This document shows, piece after piece, positions 14,891-23,203 of a stretch of 37,686 nt of DNA. This DNA is from an uncultured Pseudorhodobacter sp. GTDB taxonomy: Bacteria > Pseudomonadota > Alphaproteobacteria > Rhodobacterales > Rhodobacteraceae. Position 1 is the first letter of the stretch; each line of letters opens with the position of its first letter. The notes below the pieces were generated by a model. That model saw nothing but the letters and a program-made list of their open reading frames with translations. It was not told where the DNA came from and searched no databases. A program made the translations under genes and the position numbers. The DNA is taken from positions 1 to 37,686 of the forward strand of contig CAMFLG010000002.1 of NCBI GenBank assembly GCA_945957495.1, given 5' to 3'.

Positions 14891-16948
14891 CTATTTCTTG
14901 ATGATGTCGGCGCCCATGAGCTTTCCAAAACTCCGAGGATCCAGTGTCGTCAGCAGGCTATCGGCAATGGGCCTGCTCGGCAACGACATGGCCTGTTGTA
15001 TCGAGTCGCCATTGCCGCTTCCGAAGATCTTGGCGATGTTTTCAGCGGTTCTGGCGTGATATTGTGATGCTTTGCTTGATGCAAGCATTGCCGCCATCCG
15101 CTCACGTGATGCCTGCGAGAACAACTTGATCATTTTGTAATGCCGGATCGGCAGCACAAGGTCGGTGTCCCATATCTCGGCCCCCGGATTGGGTGTGCCG
15201 TCATTATAGTGAAGGGTGTGGAAGCCCTGATTGATGTGGCGACCGGCGCGGAACTGGATCAACGGTATCTTCCGCAGGCTGTCGAAAGTGCCATAGGCAT
15301 GATAGCGGGTGTCGAGGCGCCAGGACAGGCCGACGAAATCGCCAAAGGCCCATTTGATCGGCGCATAATTGGCGTAATCGGGCGCGATCTCGGCCTCAAC
15401 CCAGACATGATGGTCAAACAGGCGTTGAAAATCAGTCTCGACCGTTTCGAACGCCTCCGGGCTGGTATCGGGGGCGGGCAACAGGTCAATCAGCAGGGCA
15501 GGCATCGTTTCCTGACCGCGCGCGCGCATGAATCTTGTCAACTCCGGCAGGGTGCTGAAGCCCTGCGGCAGGTCGATGAATTCATCCGCATCCAGCGTGA
15601 GCATCCACTGCCCCTCGGCCAGATAGGCCTTGGCCATCCCCTCCATCCAAAGCCCCTTGGCAGTAAGGAAAGTGCCAACCTTGGGATGGAAGATGAACAC
15701 ATCCGGGTAAGGTAGGCTGTCGGCCAGCGCGGGCGCAGAACCATCATCAACAATGAAGAAATACTTCACGCCCAAGGCTTTGTAATGATCATAAAATGGC
15801 TGCAAAAAGCTGTGGTCGTTCTTCATGCAGGCGACGATGCACACATCGTCCGGCCCGATTTCCAGACTGCCCGCGACAGGGTTCTTGTTGGCCCAAAACA
15901 AGGTGCCAAGGATCTTTTCGGGCGGCACCGCATCCAGCACGGCATGACGACCCTGGACCGCTAGCTTCAGATACTTGTCCCGCAACTTCTGGTTCGGGGC
16001 GTTCTTGAGAAAACAGACGCCCTGATTGAAGGTCGTCATTGCCTCCATCGAGGTGTCTTCACTGACATAAGTGTCGCTTTTGGGGTTGAGTGGCAGGCAG
16101 CGTTCGACCGAGGCAATCTCGATAAGGGGGTTGCTCACGCCAACCTCGGCAAAATAGGTCCGCGAACGTTTCGAGGCAAAGCCATGATTGTCGGCCTGGA
16201 TACGGATCAGTGGCATCTGCGGAAAGCGCAGCATGGCCGAAAGCAGCACATCCATTTCGTCGAACTGGCGCGGCATGAAGTTTTCGTCATAGCCAATGCT
16301 GCGATAAATCCACGTCGGCAGTGTGATCCTGCCGCTGGAGCCGTCGCCCCAATTTCCGGTGAAATGGTGGAACAAGAAGCCCTTGGGATGCGCCGCCATC
16401 AGATCAAGAAGCTGTTCCGTTTCGGCGGCGGTCACAAAGTTGTCGCCATCCAGCGAGGAATAGATTTCGCCGATGGCATAGTTCTTGTGGCGGTTCTTGG
16501 CTTTGCCGAAATGCCAGCCATCCAGTGCGGGCTCGACAATCATCCGCAGATAGCCCGCCTTCAGTTCCTCTGGGAAACTCTGCCGCACCCAGTCATGGGT
16601 TTCGCGATCTTCATCCATGAAGACAATCACGAATTCCACCTCTGCAGCATAGGGACGATTGGCCTCGATATTGGCACCAAGCGTTCCTTTGATGTCATCG
16701 GGACGGTTCATGATCGGGGTACAATAGGACAGCTTTGGTTTGCGCGCCAAAGCATCGGCCAGCCCGGGAATCTGCGTCAATTCTGCCGAATCCGCCGAAA
16801 CGGAGCGCCCCATATAGTGGCCAAAGGCAGCATAATGCTGCCGGGGCGTCATGCCGATCAGGCCCGCGTCCGGATAGGTTGCCCCGTACCAGTCGGCATC
16901 AAAAGCGGTATAATGTTCGATGACATCCAGGGTGCGAAATTCGATCAC
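14891..16948 (-). CDS. Two-domain glycosyltransferase with N-terminal FDxxWY module
   Basis: 685 residues. Residues 8-48 are a short helical module (HYTAFDADWYGATYPDAG...HYAAFGHYMGR) often placed at the N-terminus of bacterial glycosyltransferases. A GT-A domain follows (about 72-340) with LSYCTPIMNRPDDI and the metal motif SSLDGDN (166-170); this part is paralogous to the protein at 23204-24487. A second domain (about 365-600) is of the GT2/GT92-like type: VACMKNDHSFLQPFYDHYKALGVKYFFIVDDGS and LTLDADEF. Two different catalytic sites suggest that it adds two sugars. The GTG start at 16948 overlaps the upstream stop by four bases (GTGA), a sign of coupling. Donor sugars are unknown. Confidence 0.88.
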   Translation of the reverse strand: MIEFRTLDVIEHYTAFDADWYGATYPDAGLIGMTPRQHYAAFGHYMGRSVSADSAELTQIPGLADALARKPKLSYCTPIMNRPDDIKGTLGANIEANRPYAAEVEFVIVFMDEDRETHDWVRQSFPEELKAGYLRMIVEPALDGWHFGKAKNRHKNYAIGEIYSSLDGDNFVTAAETEQLLDLMAAHPKGFLFHHFTGNWGDGSSGRITLPTWIYRSIGYDENFMPRQFDEMDVLLSAMLRFPQMPLIRIQADNHGFASKRSRTYFAEVGVSNPLIEIASVERCLPLNPKSDTYVSEDTSMEAMTTFNQGVCFLKNAPNQKLRDKYLKLAVQGRHAVLDAVPPEKILGTLFWANKNPVAGSLEIGPDDVCIVACMKNDHSFLQPFYDHYKALGVKYFFIVDDGSAPALADSLPYPDVFIFHPKVGTFLTAKGLWMEGMAKAYLAEGQWMLTLDADEFIDLPQGFSTLPELTRFMRARGQETMPALLIDLLPAPDTSPEAFETVETDFQRLFDHHVWVEAEIAPDYANYAPIKWAFGDFVGLSWRLDTRYHAYGTFDSLRKIPLIQFRAGRHINQGFHTLHYNDGTPNPGAEIWDTDLVLPIRHYKMIKLFSQASRERMAAMLASSKASQYHARTAENIAKIFGSGNGDSIQQAMSLPSRPIADSLLTTLDPRSFGKLMGADIIKK

Positions 16949-17628
16949 GACAAAGACCTCAATGCGCCAAGTTTCTCCTGCAAACGCGCCAAGGACGGCT
17001 CCAGATCATTCATGTCGCACTGTGTGACGCGATCTGGTTGCGCCGCCAGCATCGCACGAAAACATGTTTCGGTGCTGCGCAGGGTGTTCTCACTGTCTTT
17101 CGCTTTCCAACGGGTTTGCTGCACAAAGCGCGCCACTGCCGCAGGACTGGCATCAAACACCGTGACGATATGCAGATCGGCACTGAGATCAAGAATGAAA
17201 CCAAGCCGTTCACGAGCCTGATCCGGGTTCCAGAACATCGCGCTGCAGTGACGCAGGACGCAAGTTTGGCTTTGAGATGCCGGATCGAAACCGGGTGCAA
17301 AGAAACTGCTGGTGAAGGCGGCGGTCAGCCCGGCCAGGAAGCGCTCCGGCAGGATTTCGGCTGCACCAAACCATGGGTGGTTGATCGCCTGAACCGCCAT
17401 ATTGTCGCGGTCGTGGTTGCGCAACATGCTGCCGGGCTGAGTTTTCTTATGGCTGTCGTAAAGGCCAACAAGCCCGGCAAAAGCGGTTGCCTGCACGGGC
17501 AGGCCCAACTGTGAAATCGTGGCGGCTTTCAATGCCTGCCAGTCGATGCCGTCATGACCGAGGAAAAGCACTCCAACCCTGCCAGCGGGTGCGACTGCGC
17601 CATATCTGGCAAGGGGATCTACACTCAT
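16945..17628 (-). CDS. Degenerate sulfotransferase-like protein, PAPS motifs lost
   Basis: 227 residues. By itself it shows no catalytic motif. Laid against the clear sulfotransferase at 26230-26934 it keeps the framework: a hydrophobic first strand then loop (VGVLFLGHDGIDWQALK for FVFVVTYGRSGSTLLQN), HPWFGAAEILPERF for HPWYGAELVRPFSY, and HIVTVFDASPAAVARFV for RFVFNTRSHAAVAKSGW. The loop Arg/Ser/Thr and the second-motif Arg and Ser are replaced. It is therefore probably a non-catalytic relative, perhaps a partner or acceptor-binding subunit. The frame is intact and overlaps both neighbours by four bases (ATGA-type), so it is maintained and co-translated rather than a decayed gene. The family assignment is my alignment by eye and needs a structure check. 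Confidence 0.6.
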   Translation of the reverse strand: MSVDPLARYGAVAPAGRVGVLFLGHDGIDWQALKAATISQLGLPVQATAFAGLVGLYDSHKKTQPGSMLRNHDRDNMAVQAINHPWFGAAEILPERFLAGLTAAFTSSFFAPGFDPASQSQTCVLRHCSAMFWNPDQARERLGFILDLSADLHIVTVFDASPAAVARFVQQTRWKAKDSENTLRSTETCFRAMLAAQPDRVTQCDMNDLEPSLARLQEKLGALRSLS

Positions 17629-18368
17629 GCCGCCCCCTCACTCTGCGCGTTGCCATGCTGTTTCAGAAATGCTGCCACTGCGGTCTGGTCAAAGGCAAGC
17701 CCGAGCAGATCGAAAACCGGGCGCAACTGTTCGGGATCCTGCATATAGGCTTCGTAATGCACGACCGCCGCCGCCGACCCCGCAACGCGCGGCACCACGT
17801 CGGCCAGTTGCGCTTGAGCTGTCCGCAATTGGCCGACTGTGTCCTGCAGGTCGCCCTTCGCCCACCAGCCGCTTTTGGCAGTCGTTTCAGGATCGCGCAG
17901 CGCGACAATGAACTTCGCGCCGGGAAAAAACGCCCGCATGAAAGCGATCTGTTGTTCCAGTGGCACTTGCGGCCGTAAAAAGCGAATTTCCCGAAAACCA
18001 CAATAGTCGATTTCTTCGGGCACAGCCAAAATTCCGGCCGCGAAGGCCTCTGCAAGGTTACGACCCATGCGGTCCAACCCCTCAAATAAGGACGCCGCCA
18101 CAGCATCCTGAGACGGATCGGAGCCTGCCAGAAGAAGGCTGTTCAGGGTGCAGGCGGCCTCGGCCTGCCAAAGCCCAACCAACTGCGCCAAAAGCGCTTC
18201 ATTCTCGCCGTGGATCAGAACGTTCTTTTGCAAATTGAGCAGATGTTGCAATAGAAGGTCGCCGGTCTGCCCACAACCAAGCACAAACACAAAGCCTTTT
18301 CGCGGGCGCGCAAGATGTGGAAAGTAGGCGACGGGCGGCGTCTTCGCCGCGACCCGCAGATCACTCAT
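17625..18368 (-). CDS. Sulfotransferase-like protein with altered PAPS loop
   Basis: 247 residues. It is related to the protein at 26230-26934: FVFVLGCGQTGDLLLQHLL (27-45) replaces FVFVVTYGRSGSTLLQNVL, HGEN is kept, and GFREIRF (124-130) and FIVALRDPETTAKSGWW (153-169) match GFKEIRF and FVFNTRSHAAVAKSGWW. The 3'-phosphate motif (Arg158, Ser166) is thus present, but the 5'-phosphosulfate loop has lost its basic and hydroxyl residues (GRSGST becomes GQTGDL). Activity is doubtful. It starts immediately after the stop of the coiled-coil gene (TAGATG) and overlaps the next gene by four bases. A two-gene pair with the degenerate protein downstream could act as a complex; that is inference. Confidence 0.72.
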   Translation of the reverse strand: MSDLRVAAKTPPVAYFPHLARPRKGFVFVLGCGQTGDLLLQHLLNLQKNVLIHGENEALLAQLVGLWQAEAACTLNSLLLAGSDPSQDAVAASLFEGLDRMGRNLAEAFAAGILAVPEEIDYCGFREIRFLRPQVPLEQQIAFMRAFFPGAKFIVALRDPETTAKSGWWAKGDLQDTVGQLRTAQAQLADVVPRVAGSAAAVVHYEAYMQDPEQLRPVFDLLGLAFDQTAVAAFLKQHGNAQSEGAA

Positions 18369-19016
18369 CTAGCGATCTCCTGCTGCAAGGGTTGCCGCAG
18401 ACCCTGGAGGCGGCATCTTGTCCAAAGCCTGATCGCGCTCACAGATCAACTGCGTCAGCGTCGCCCGATAGCCGGTAAGCAGGGGCGAAAGCCGCGCCAG
18501 CAGAAGCTCGGGATCAAGCCCGGACGGCTCAGGTCGCTGTTTGGCCTCCGCTGCGGCGACACGGGTGCGCAACTTCGCCAGAGTAGCATTTTGCTCCGCA
18601 ATGACATCTTCCTGTTCGCGCACAATCCGCGCCAATTCGGCCAATTCAGCCTGTTTTTCGGCAGAGGGTGCCAGAAACACGATGCCGGTGCGGCTCTCTT
18701 GGCGTGCAAGATTCTCTTGAATTTCAAGCTCCAGTGAGAACCGCTGGCGTTCCTTTTCCTTGAGAGCCTCGCCGAGTTCCGCAATCTGCTTTTTCAGAGC
18801 CGCATTTTGTTGCACCGCCGAAGTCGCCGCGCCATCCGAATTGTGGCTGGCCTCTCCAGCCTGTCTGATCGCGTGATCCCTCTCCCGCTGGATCTGCTCG
18901 ATCCGGCCCGCCTGATCAAGAATGACCCGTTGCAGCGAAGCGAGTTCTGCAAAGCGTTTCTGCAGTTCTGCGGCATCATCGTTTGCTGCAGCCTTACCTG
19001 TATTACGCCGTTTCAT
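18369..19016 (-). CDS. Coiled-coil protein, first gene of the minus-strand operon
   Basis: 215 residues, no signal peptide or membrane segment. Most of it is charged heptad-like helix: residues about 15-55 (AAELQKRFAELASLQ...QIQRERDHAIRQ), 70-105 (NAALKKQIAELGEALKEKERQRFSLELEIQ) and 120-160 (EKQAELAELARIVREQEDVIAEQNATLAKLRTRV). The final part (LARLSPLLTGYRATLTQLICERDQALDK) is also helical. Similar coiled-coil segments occur in proteins that organise glycosyltransferases at the membrane or govern chain length, but nothing here identifies such a role. Its stop is directly joined to the next start, so it is co-translated with the sulfotransferase-like genes. About 270 bases upstream are non-coding and should hold the operon promoter. 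Confidence 0.75.
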   Translation of the reverse strand: MKRRNTGKAAANDDAAELQKRFAELASLQRVILDQAGRIEQIQRERDHAIRQAGEASHNSDGAATSAVQQNAALKKQIAELGEALKEKERQRFSLELEIQENLARQESRTGIVFLAPSAEKQAELAELARIVREQEDVIAEQNATLAKLRTRVAAAEAKQRPEPSGLDPELLLARLSPLLTGYRATLTQLICERDQALDKMPPPGSAATLAAGDR

Positions 19017-19285
19017 ACATCTGCCGTTCGTTCAATGTTATCACGTCGAAAAGTCAGTCTTTATCGTGGCCAAGCATTTTGGGCACCACAACGTCGCGGA
19101 TCGTGTCGCTTGGCAGAAACGCCGCACTCCGCCTCCCTATAGCAAACTCATGTCACTAATCCAGTGTGGTTTGGTCATTCATGCAACGCTGGGTGGCAGA
19201 TGCCACCTTTTAGGTCCTGATCCGCCCAATCCTGATGCAAGAGGACACATCTGCCTGCTTGATGGGCATTGGCCATGCCCAGCCT
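19017..19285. other. Intergenic region with two hairpins
   Basis: Lies between the end of the large minus-strand glycosyltransferase gene and the start of the minus-strand operon. GGGCAT-TGGCC-ATGCCC (19264-19280) could end the upstream transcript. GGTGG-CAGATG-CCACC followed by TTTT (19192-19211) looks like a plus-strand intrinsic terminator, although no plus-strand gene precedes it. No gene was recognised and no convincing promoter found. Confidence 0.4.
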
Positions 19286-22200
19286 CTATGCCCGGGGCGC
19301 CGAAATTCCTTCATGATACAACGAGAACCGCGCGATGTCGCGGGCAAGGTAGGCACGATATTCGGCACTATCGTTCCAATACTGCCCGCGTTTGACCTCG
19401 CGCACCGCCTTATCGGCAAATCCAGCGTTGTACTTGAAATGTGCAAACGTAAGCGAAGCGGCGGCGAGTTGAACCTCGGTGGCATAGTGCAGACTGGTTG
19501 AAAACCGCATCCAGGGTTTGTGACGCATCAGTGCTATCTTGCTGACCACAAAGGCATCCATCCGCGCTTCGGGCATCAGCCGGTGGCGCAGCGCGCTGGT
19601 GACGGTGCGGCCATCACCAAAGGGCCCACGCGACAGCGAATTGTGCAAATAGGCGGGCTGATCATAGTGCGGTGCGGCTTCGAAAGGGGATTGCCGGGAG
19701 AAATCTGCCTCTGCGAGGCTTACGGCCGGATACATATCGCGCATCAGCACCTCGACGGCATCAACCGCAGGCGGCAGGGACGCAAGATAAGTCTGTATGT
19801 CGTTGTTGCCAGCGGGCAGCAACAAAAGTTCGTCCACATCGGCCACCAAAGACCAGGCCCCGCTGCGCAGTTGCGCGGCCAAGGCAATCTTCCACGCCGT
19901 ACCCTGATCCATCGCCTTGAAATCGGCGGCGGCGCTGAACACCGCTACATCTGGCTCTTGCAACAGATACTCCAGCGAGCCGTCATCGCTCAGATTATCG
20001 GCGAACAGAAAGGCCTTAACGCCAAGGCTGCGGTAATGCGCCAGAAAATGCGGCAGCATCACCCGTTCATTGCGCAGCACAGCGATCACCGCCAAGGGCG
20101 CGGACGCCAGACTGGCAAGCCGACTTTCCGGGCTAATCAGTGTCATCGCGCCGTTGTTGTTGCGAAAGTGCGGCACCCGGTCGGCGGGCCAGATCCGGCG
20201 TGGATAAAGTCCGGGCGCCTTGCGCTCCGCGCTCAGGTTATTGGGATTGAGGCTGCCATCAAGATGCATCACCCGGGTAAAGTCAAAGCGATCATTGACG
20301 GCAATCCCCTCCCCCCAGCGCAGCACCGCTGGCGCGCCGGGGTGGTTGCGGCGCAAGATCATGCAGTGATAATCGCTTTCGTCCGGGGTAAGCCCTTCTT
20401 GCCCCAACAAGGCACCGACACAGACATCCTCACTGAAGGTGCCCGCGATGCAACGCTGGCCCTCTACCTTGCGCGCAGCCCCGTAAAGTGCCCAGACTGC
20501 GCGGCGATCCAGCGCATAGCCGGTCGAGCCATCGGTATAGGTCTGCTGGCGCGGGCCGCGGTCAAAAGCCAGGCGCCCCTTGTCGGTTTCGGCGCGGTTC
20601 TGGTGCCAGAGCCGGTCGGTCAGCATCTCGGTCTTGCGCAATATCCTGCCATACCAAGGGGCGCAACGATGGCGTGCGCTCATGAAATAGCTTGCAACAT
20701 CAAGGTGGCAATCGTCGTCTATTTTCAGGATATGCGCGGCATCACAGTTGTCACGCAGCCAGGCAAACCCGGCAAGAATCTTGCCCGTCAGCGCCTCATA
20801 GCTGTCGGGGGATGCAACCTGTAGCACGTCCCCCTGCAGACCAGGGCGGGGCGCTTCACCGGGTTTGGTGCCGACCAGAATGACATAGGGAATACCAAGA
20901 TCCTTGAGATCCTGCAGCCACCCGCGCCGCAGCGCCGCGACGCGGCTGTCAAGATTGGCGTGGCAGGAACAGACCATCACCACCGTATCGAACAGGGCCG
21001 GAGCCGCGGCGAGACCTGCATCCTGCTTCGTGGCAGGAGCTGCCCAATGCGGCAAGGGGGGCAGCCTGGCCAACAGGGCCGCCAGGTCCGGCGCCTCAGC
21101 CAGATCCAGCGCCTGCGCAACCCCGACCAGCCGCCGCGCAGCGCCAGTCATGAACGGGGCCTTTGCCATCGGGGCATGGTTGTCCTTGGGCAGGATGTCG
21201 ATGTTGACACTGACCACACGACAAAGCTCCAGCGCCCGCGGCCGGGTCTGGACCTGCCCTGCCAGATCTGCAATCAGCGCCAGTCCCGCAGCAATCCCGG
21301 CGAAATTCGCCCAAAGTGAACTGGTCTGCGCCAGGAATGGCGCAAGATCGGCCATGCGCCCATCGTCTTGAGGATCCACAAGCAGTGCATGTGCGCGGCG
21401 CATCATGCACGCGATCATCGGGCCCATTTCGCTGACAGGGGCGGCGGTTCTCGGCTCCTGCGCCGCGCCGCTCAGCACCGCCATCACGCTGTCTACCGGC
21501 ATTGGCGCAAGATCGGGCACCAGCGGGTCCAGCAACCCGCGTAGAATGCGTTCCGGGGTCTCGTCGCCCATTTGTTGCACCCGGCGCAACTCTGGCCCGC
21601 GCAGACGCCCCGTGCCATAAGAGCCAAGCGCCTCGGTGCGAAACGCTTCGATCCGTGCCACGCCCAGCGTCTTGAGGTCGCGCAGCGCGGCATCCAGCAT
21701 CAACTCATCGCGGGCATCCGGCCCGCCTGGACGATCCAGACATTGCACGACACTGGCAAAGGCGCGCGCACCCGCGCGCAGCGGATCAAAAGGCATGCAG
21801 CCCTGATCCAGCCGCGCGGTAATCTGCCGCCAGAAGGCCGGCGAGGTGCCAAAACACCGCAACGCGACCCAAGGCAGTTCCCGGCGCAAACTGTGGCTCA
21901 GCAGATCAGCGCGATCCAGCATCAGCAACATGGCCTCACGCATCGGCAAGTTCGCCCCCGGACCTTCCGTCAGATGCGCCCGGCTCCTCAGATAAGACAG
22001 GCTATCGGCGACCAGCTTTTCGCGCAACCAGGCCGGCATAAGATAGCTTTGCGGCGAGAAGGCGTGTCTGAGGCACCATGCCAGGGCTGTGTGCGACTGC
22101 CAGACATCGGGAGCCACAGTGGCAAGCGCTCCGGCAAGCCGAGCGGCCTCATCCCAATCGGCCGCGCACAGCAGATGCGGCAAGACCGTTGACCAGGCCC

Positions 22201-23038
22201 AGGCCTCTTGCCGGGCACTGGCGGGCAAGGGGTAGTCCAGTGCACCCAGAGCCGTACACAGCGCAGCCATGCTGTCTGCAGCGCAAAAGCTTGGCGTGAT
22301 CGCCAGAATAAAGGCCGTTTGCTCTGCCTGATCACAGGCAATGGGCCAGGCATGGTAAAACGCCTCCAGCAAGGCAGCCGGGCGGTATCGGTTATCACAC
22401 CCGTTACCCGCAGCGGATTCGTCTGCATCGGTTTTCGCTGCGGTAAGAGCTGCGGAAAAGGCCCGCAGGGCAATGTCGTACCAAGGCCCGGCCCGTGGCG
22501 GCGCGGTTGCCACGTCAAAAGCTGCCTGCAATCCCGTCAGGCGGGCTGCCTCTTGCAGCCAGTCCTGAACATAGGGGGGCAAGGCCCCCTTGTCTATCTG
22601 GCCATAGTACACATGTTCCAGGGCGCCAACGAGAACCTCTGTGGGCTGTGCATCACATGGGCTTTCGGCCAAATGGGCCAACATGCCAACGACAGTATCT
22701 TTCGATATCTCTACTGCAAGAAATCCAGCTGCCGAAAGCGTTTCCCCGGCCTCGGTCGGCACCGCCCCGGCAGACCGCCAATGGATGCGCAACCGCGCAG
22801 GCAAGGCAGATCGGCTTGCCCACAACCAGCCGGGAACAAGAACTTCATAACACTGTGGCCGACTCTGATCGGCAAACACATCCAGTGGTTCTGCGTCAGA
22901 ACCTGCGTCTGGCTCTGGGCCGCATAAGGCCGTTACAGCCGTCTCACTGCGTATCTCGAGACTCAGAAAACCAGAGGGACTCAGTCGATAGCTGTCTTGC
23001 GGGGCGGCGCTGAAAGAGACGGCACTGGCGTTGGTCAT
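19286..23038 (-). CDS. Giant two-domain glycosyltransferase (GT31-like plus GT2/GT92-like)
   Basis: 1250 residues from ATG at 23038; a TTG four codons upstream is an alternative. Residues about 1-640 are a poorly characterised, largely helical region. Residues about 680-960 resemble beta-1,3-galactosyltransferases (GT31-like): LFDTVVMVCSCHANLDSRVAALRRGW, ILKIDDDCHLDV with the DDD metal site near 770, and STGYALDRRAVW. Residues about 980-1240 form a GT2/GT92-like domain: VIAVLRNERVMLPHFLAHYRSLGVKAFLFADNLSDDGS with SLVADVDELL near 1063. Helical, middle and C-terminal regions match the protein at 29225-33448, but the first 200 residues differ and lack the galectin-like domain. The two catalytic sites suggest successive addition of sugars, possibly galactose. 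It is divergent from the glycosyltransferase gene at 23204. Confidence 0.88.
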   Translation of the reverse strand: MTNASAVSFSAAPQDSYRLSPSGFLSLEIRSETAVTALCGPEPDAGSDAEPLDVFADQSRPQCYEVLVPGWLWASRSALPARLRIHWRSAGAVPTEAGETLSAAGFLAVEISKDTVVGMLAHLAESPCDAQPTEVLVGALEHVYYGQIDKGALPPYVQDWLQEAARLTGLQAAFDVATAPPRAGPWYDIALRAFSAALTAAKTDADESAAGNGCDNRYRPAALLEAFYHAWPIACDQAEQTAFILAITPSFCAADSMAALCTALGALDYPLPASARQEAWAWSTVLPHLLCAADWDEAARLAGALATVAPDVWQSHTALAWCLRHAFSPQSYLMPAWLREKLVADSLSYLRSRAHLTEGPGANLPMREAMLLMLDRADLLSHSLRRELPWVALRCFGTSPAFWRQITARLDQGCMPFDPLRAGARAFASVVQCLDRPGGPDARDELMLDAALRDLKTLGVARIEAFRTEALGSYGTGRLRGPELRRVQQMGDETPERILRGLLDPLVPDLAPMPVDSVMAVLSGAAQEPRTAAPVSEMGPMIACMMRRAHALLVDPQDDGRMADLAPFLAQTSSLWANFAGIAAGLALIADLAGQVQTRPRALELCRVVSVNIDILPKDNHAPMAKAPFMTGAARRLVGVAQALDLAEAPDLAALLARLPPLPHWAAPATKQDAGLAAAPALFDTVVMVCSCHANLDSRVAALRRGWLQDLKDLGIPYVILVGTKPGEAPRPGLQGDVLQVASPDSYEALTGKILAGFAWLRDNCDAAHILKIDDDCHLDVASYFMSARHRCAPWYGRILRKTEMLTDRLWHQNRAETDKGRLAFDRGPRQQTYTDGSTGYALDRRAVWALYGAARKVEGQRCIAGTFSEDVCVGALLGQEGLTPDESDYHCMILRRNHPGAPAVLRWGEGIAVNDRFDFTRVMHLDGSLNPNNLSAERKAPGLYPRRIWPADRVPHFRNNNGAMTLISPESRLASLASAPLAVIAVLRNERVMLPHFLAHYRSLGVKAFLFADNLSDDGSLEYLLQEPDVAVFSAAADFKAMDQGTAWKIALAAQLRSGAWSLVADVDELLLLPAGNNDIQTYLASLPPAVDAVEVLMRDMYPAVSLAEADFSRQSPFEAAPHYDQPAYLHNSLSRGPFGDGRTVTSALRHRLMPEARMDAFVVSKIALMRHKPWMRFSTSLHYATEVQLAAASLTFAHFKYNAGFADKAVREVKRGQYWNDSAEYRAYLARDIARFSLYHEGISAPRA

Positions 23039-23203
23039 GCAGAGAATCAATCATCTTTCAACTAAACGTTCGGATTCCTCGCGCGCGACGTCCACGGCAT
23101 TTCTACTCTGTCGCTTGCGCAAAGGGTATGTAAAATTGCACTTTACTGTGAAAGCCCTCAAAGGAATAGCGGTGTTGCGTGGGGAGAGCGGAAGGCGCTT
23201 GAG

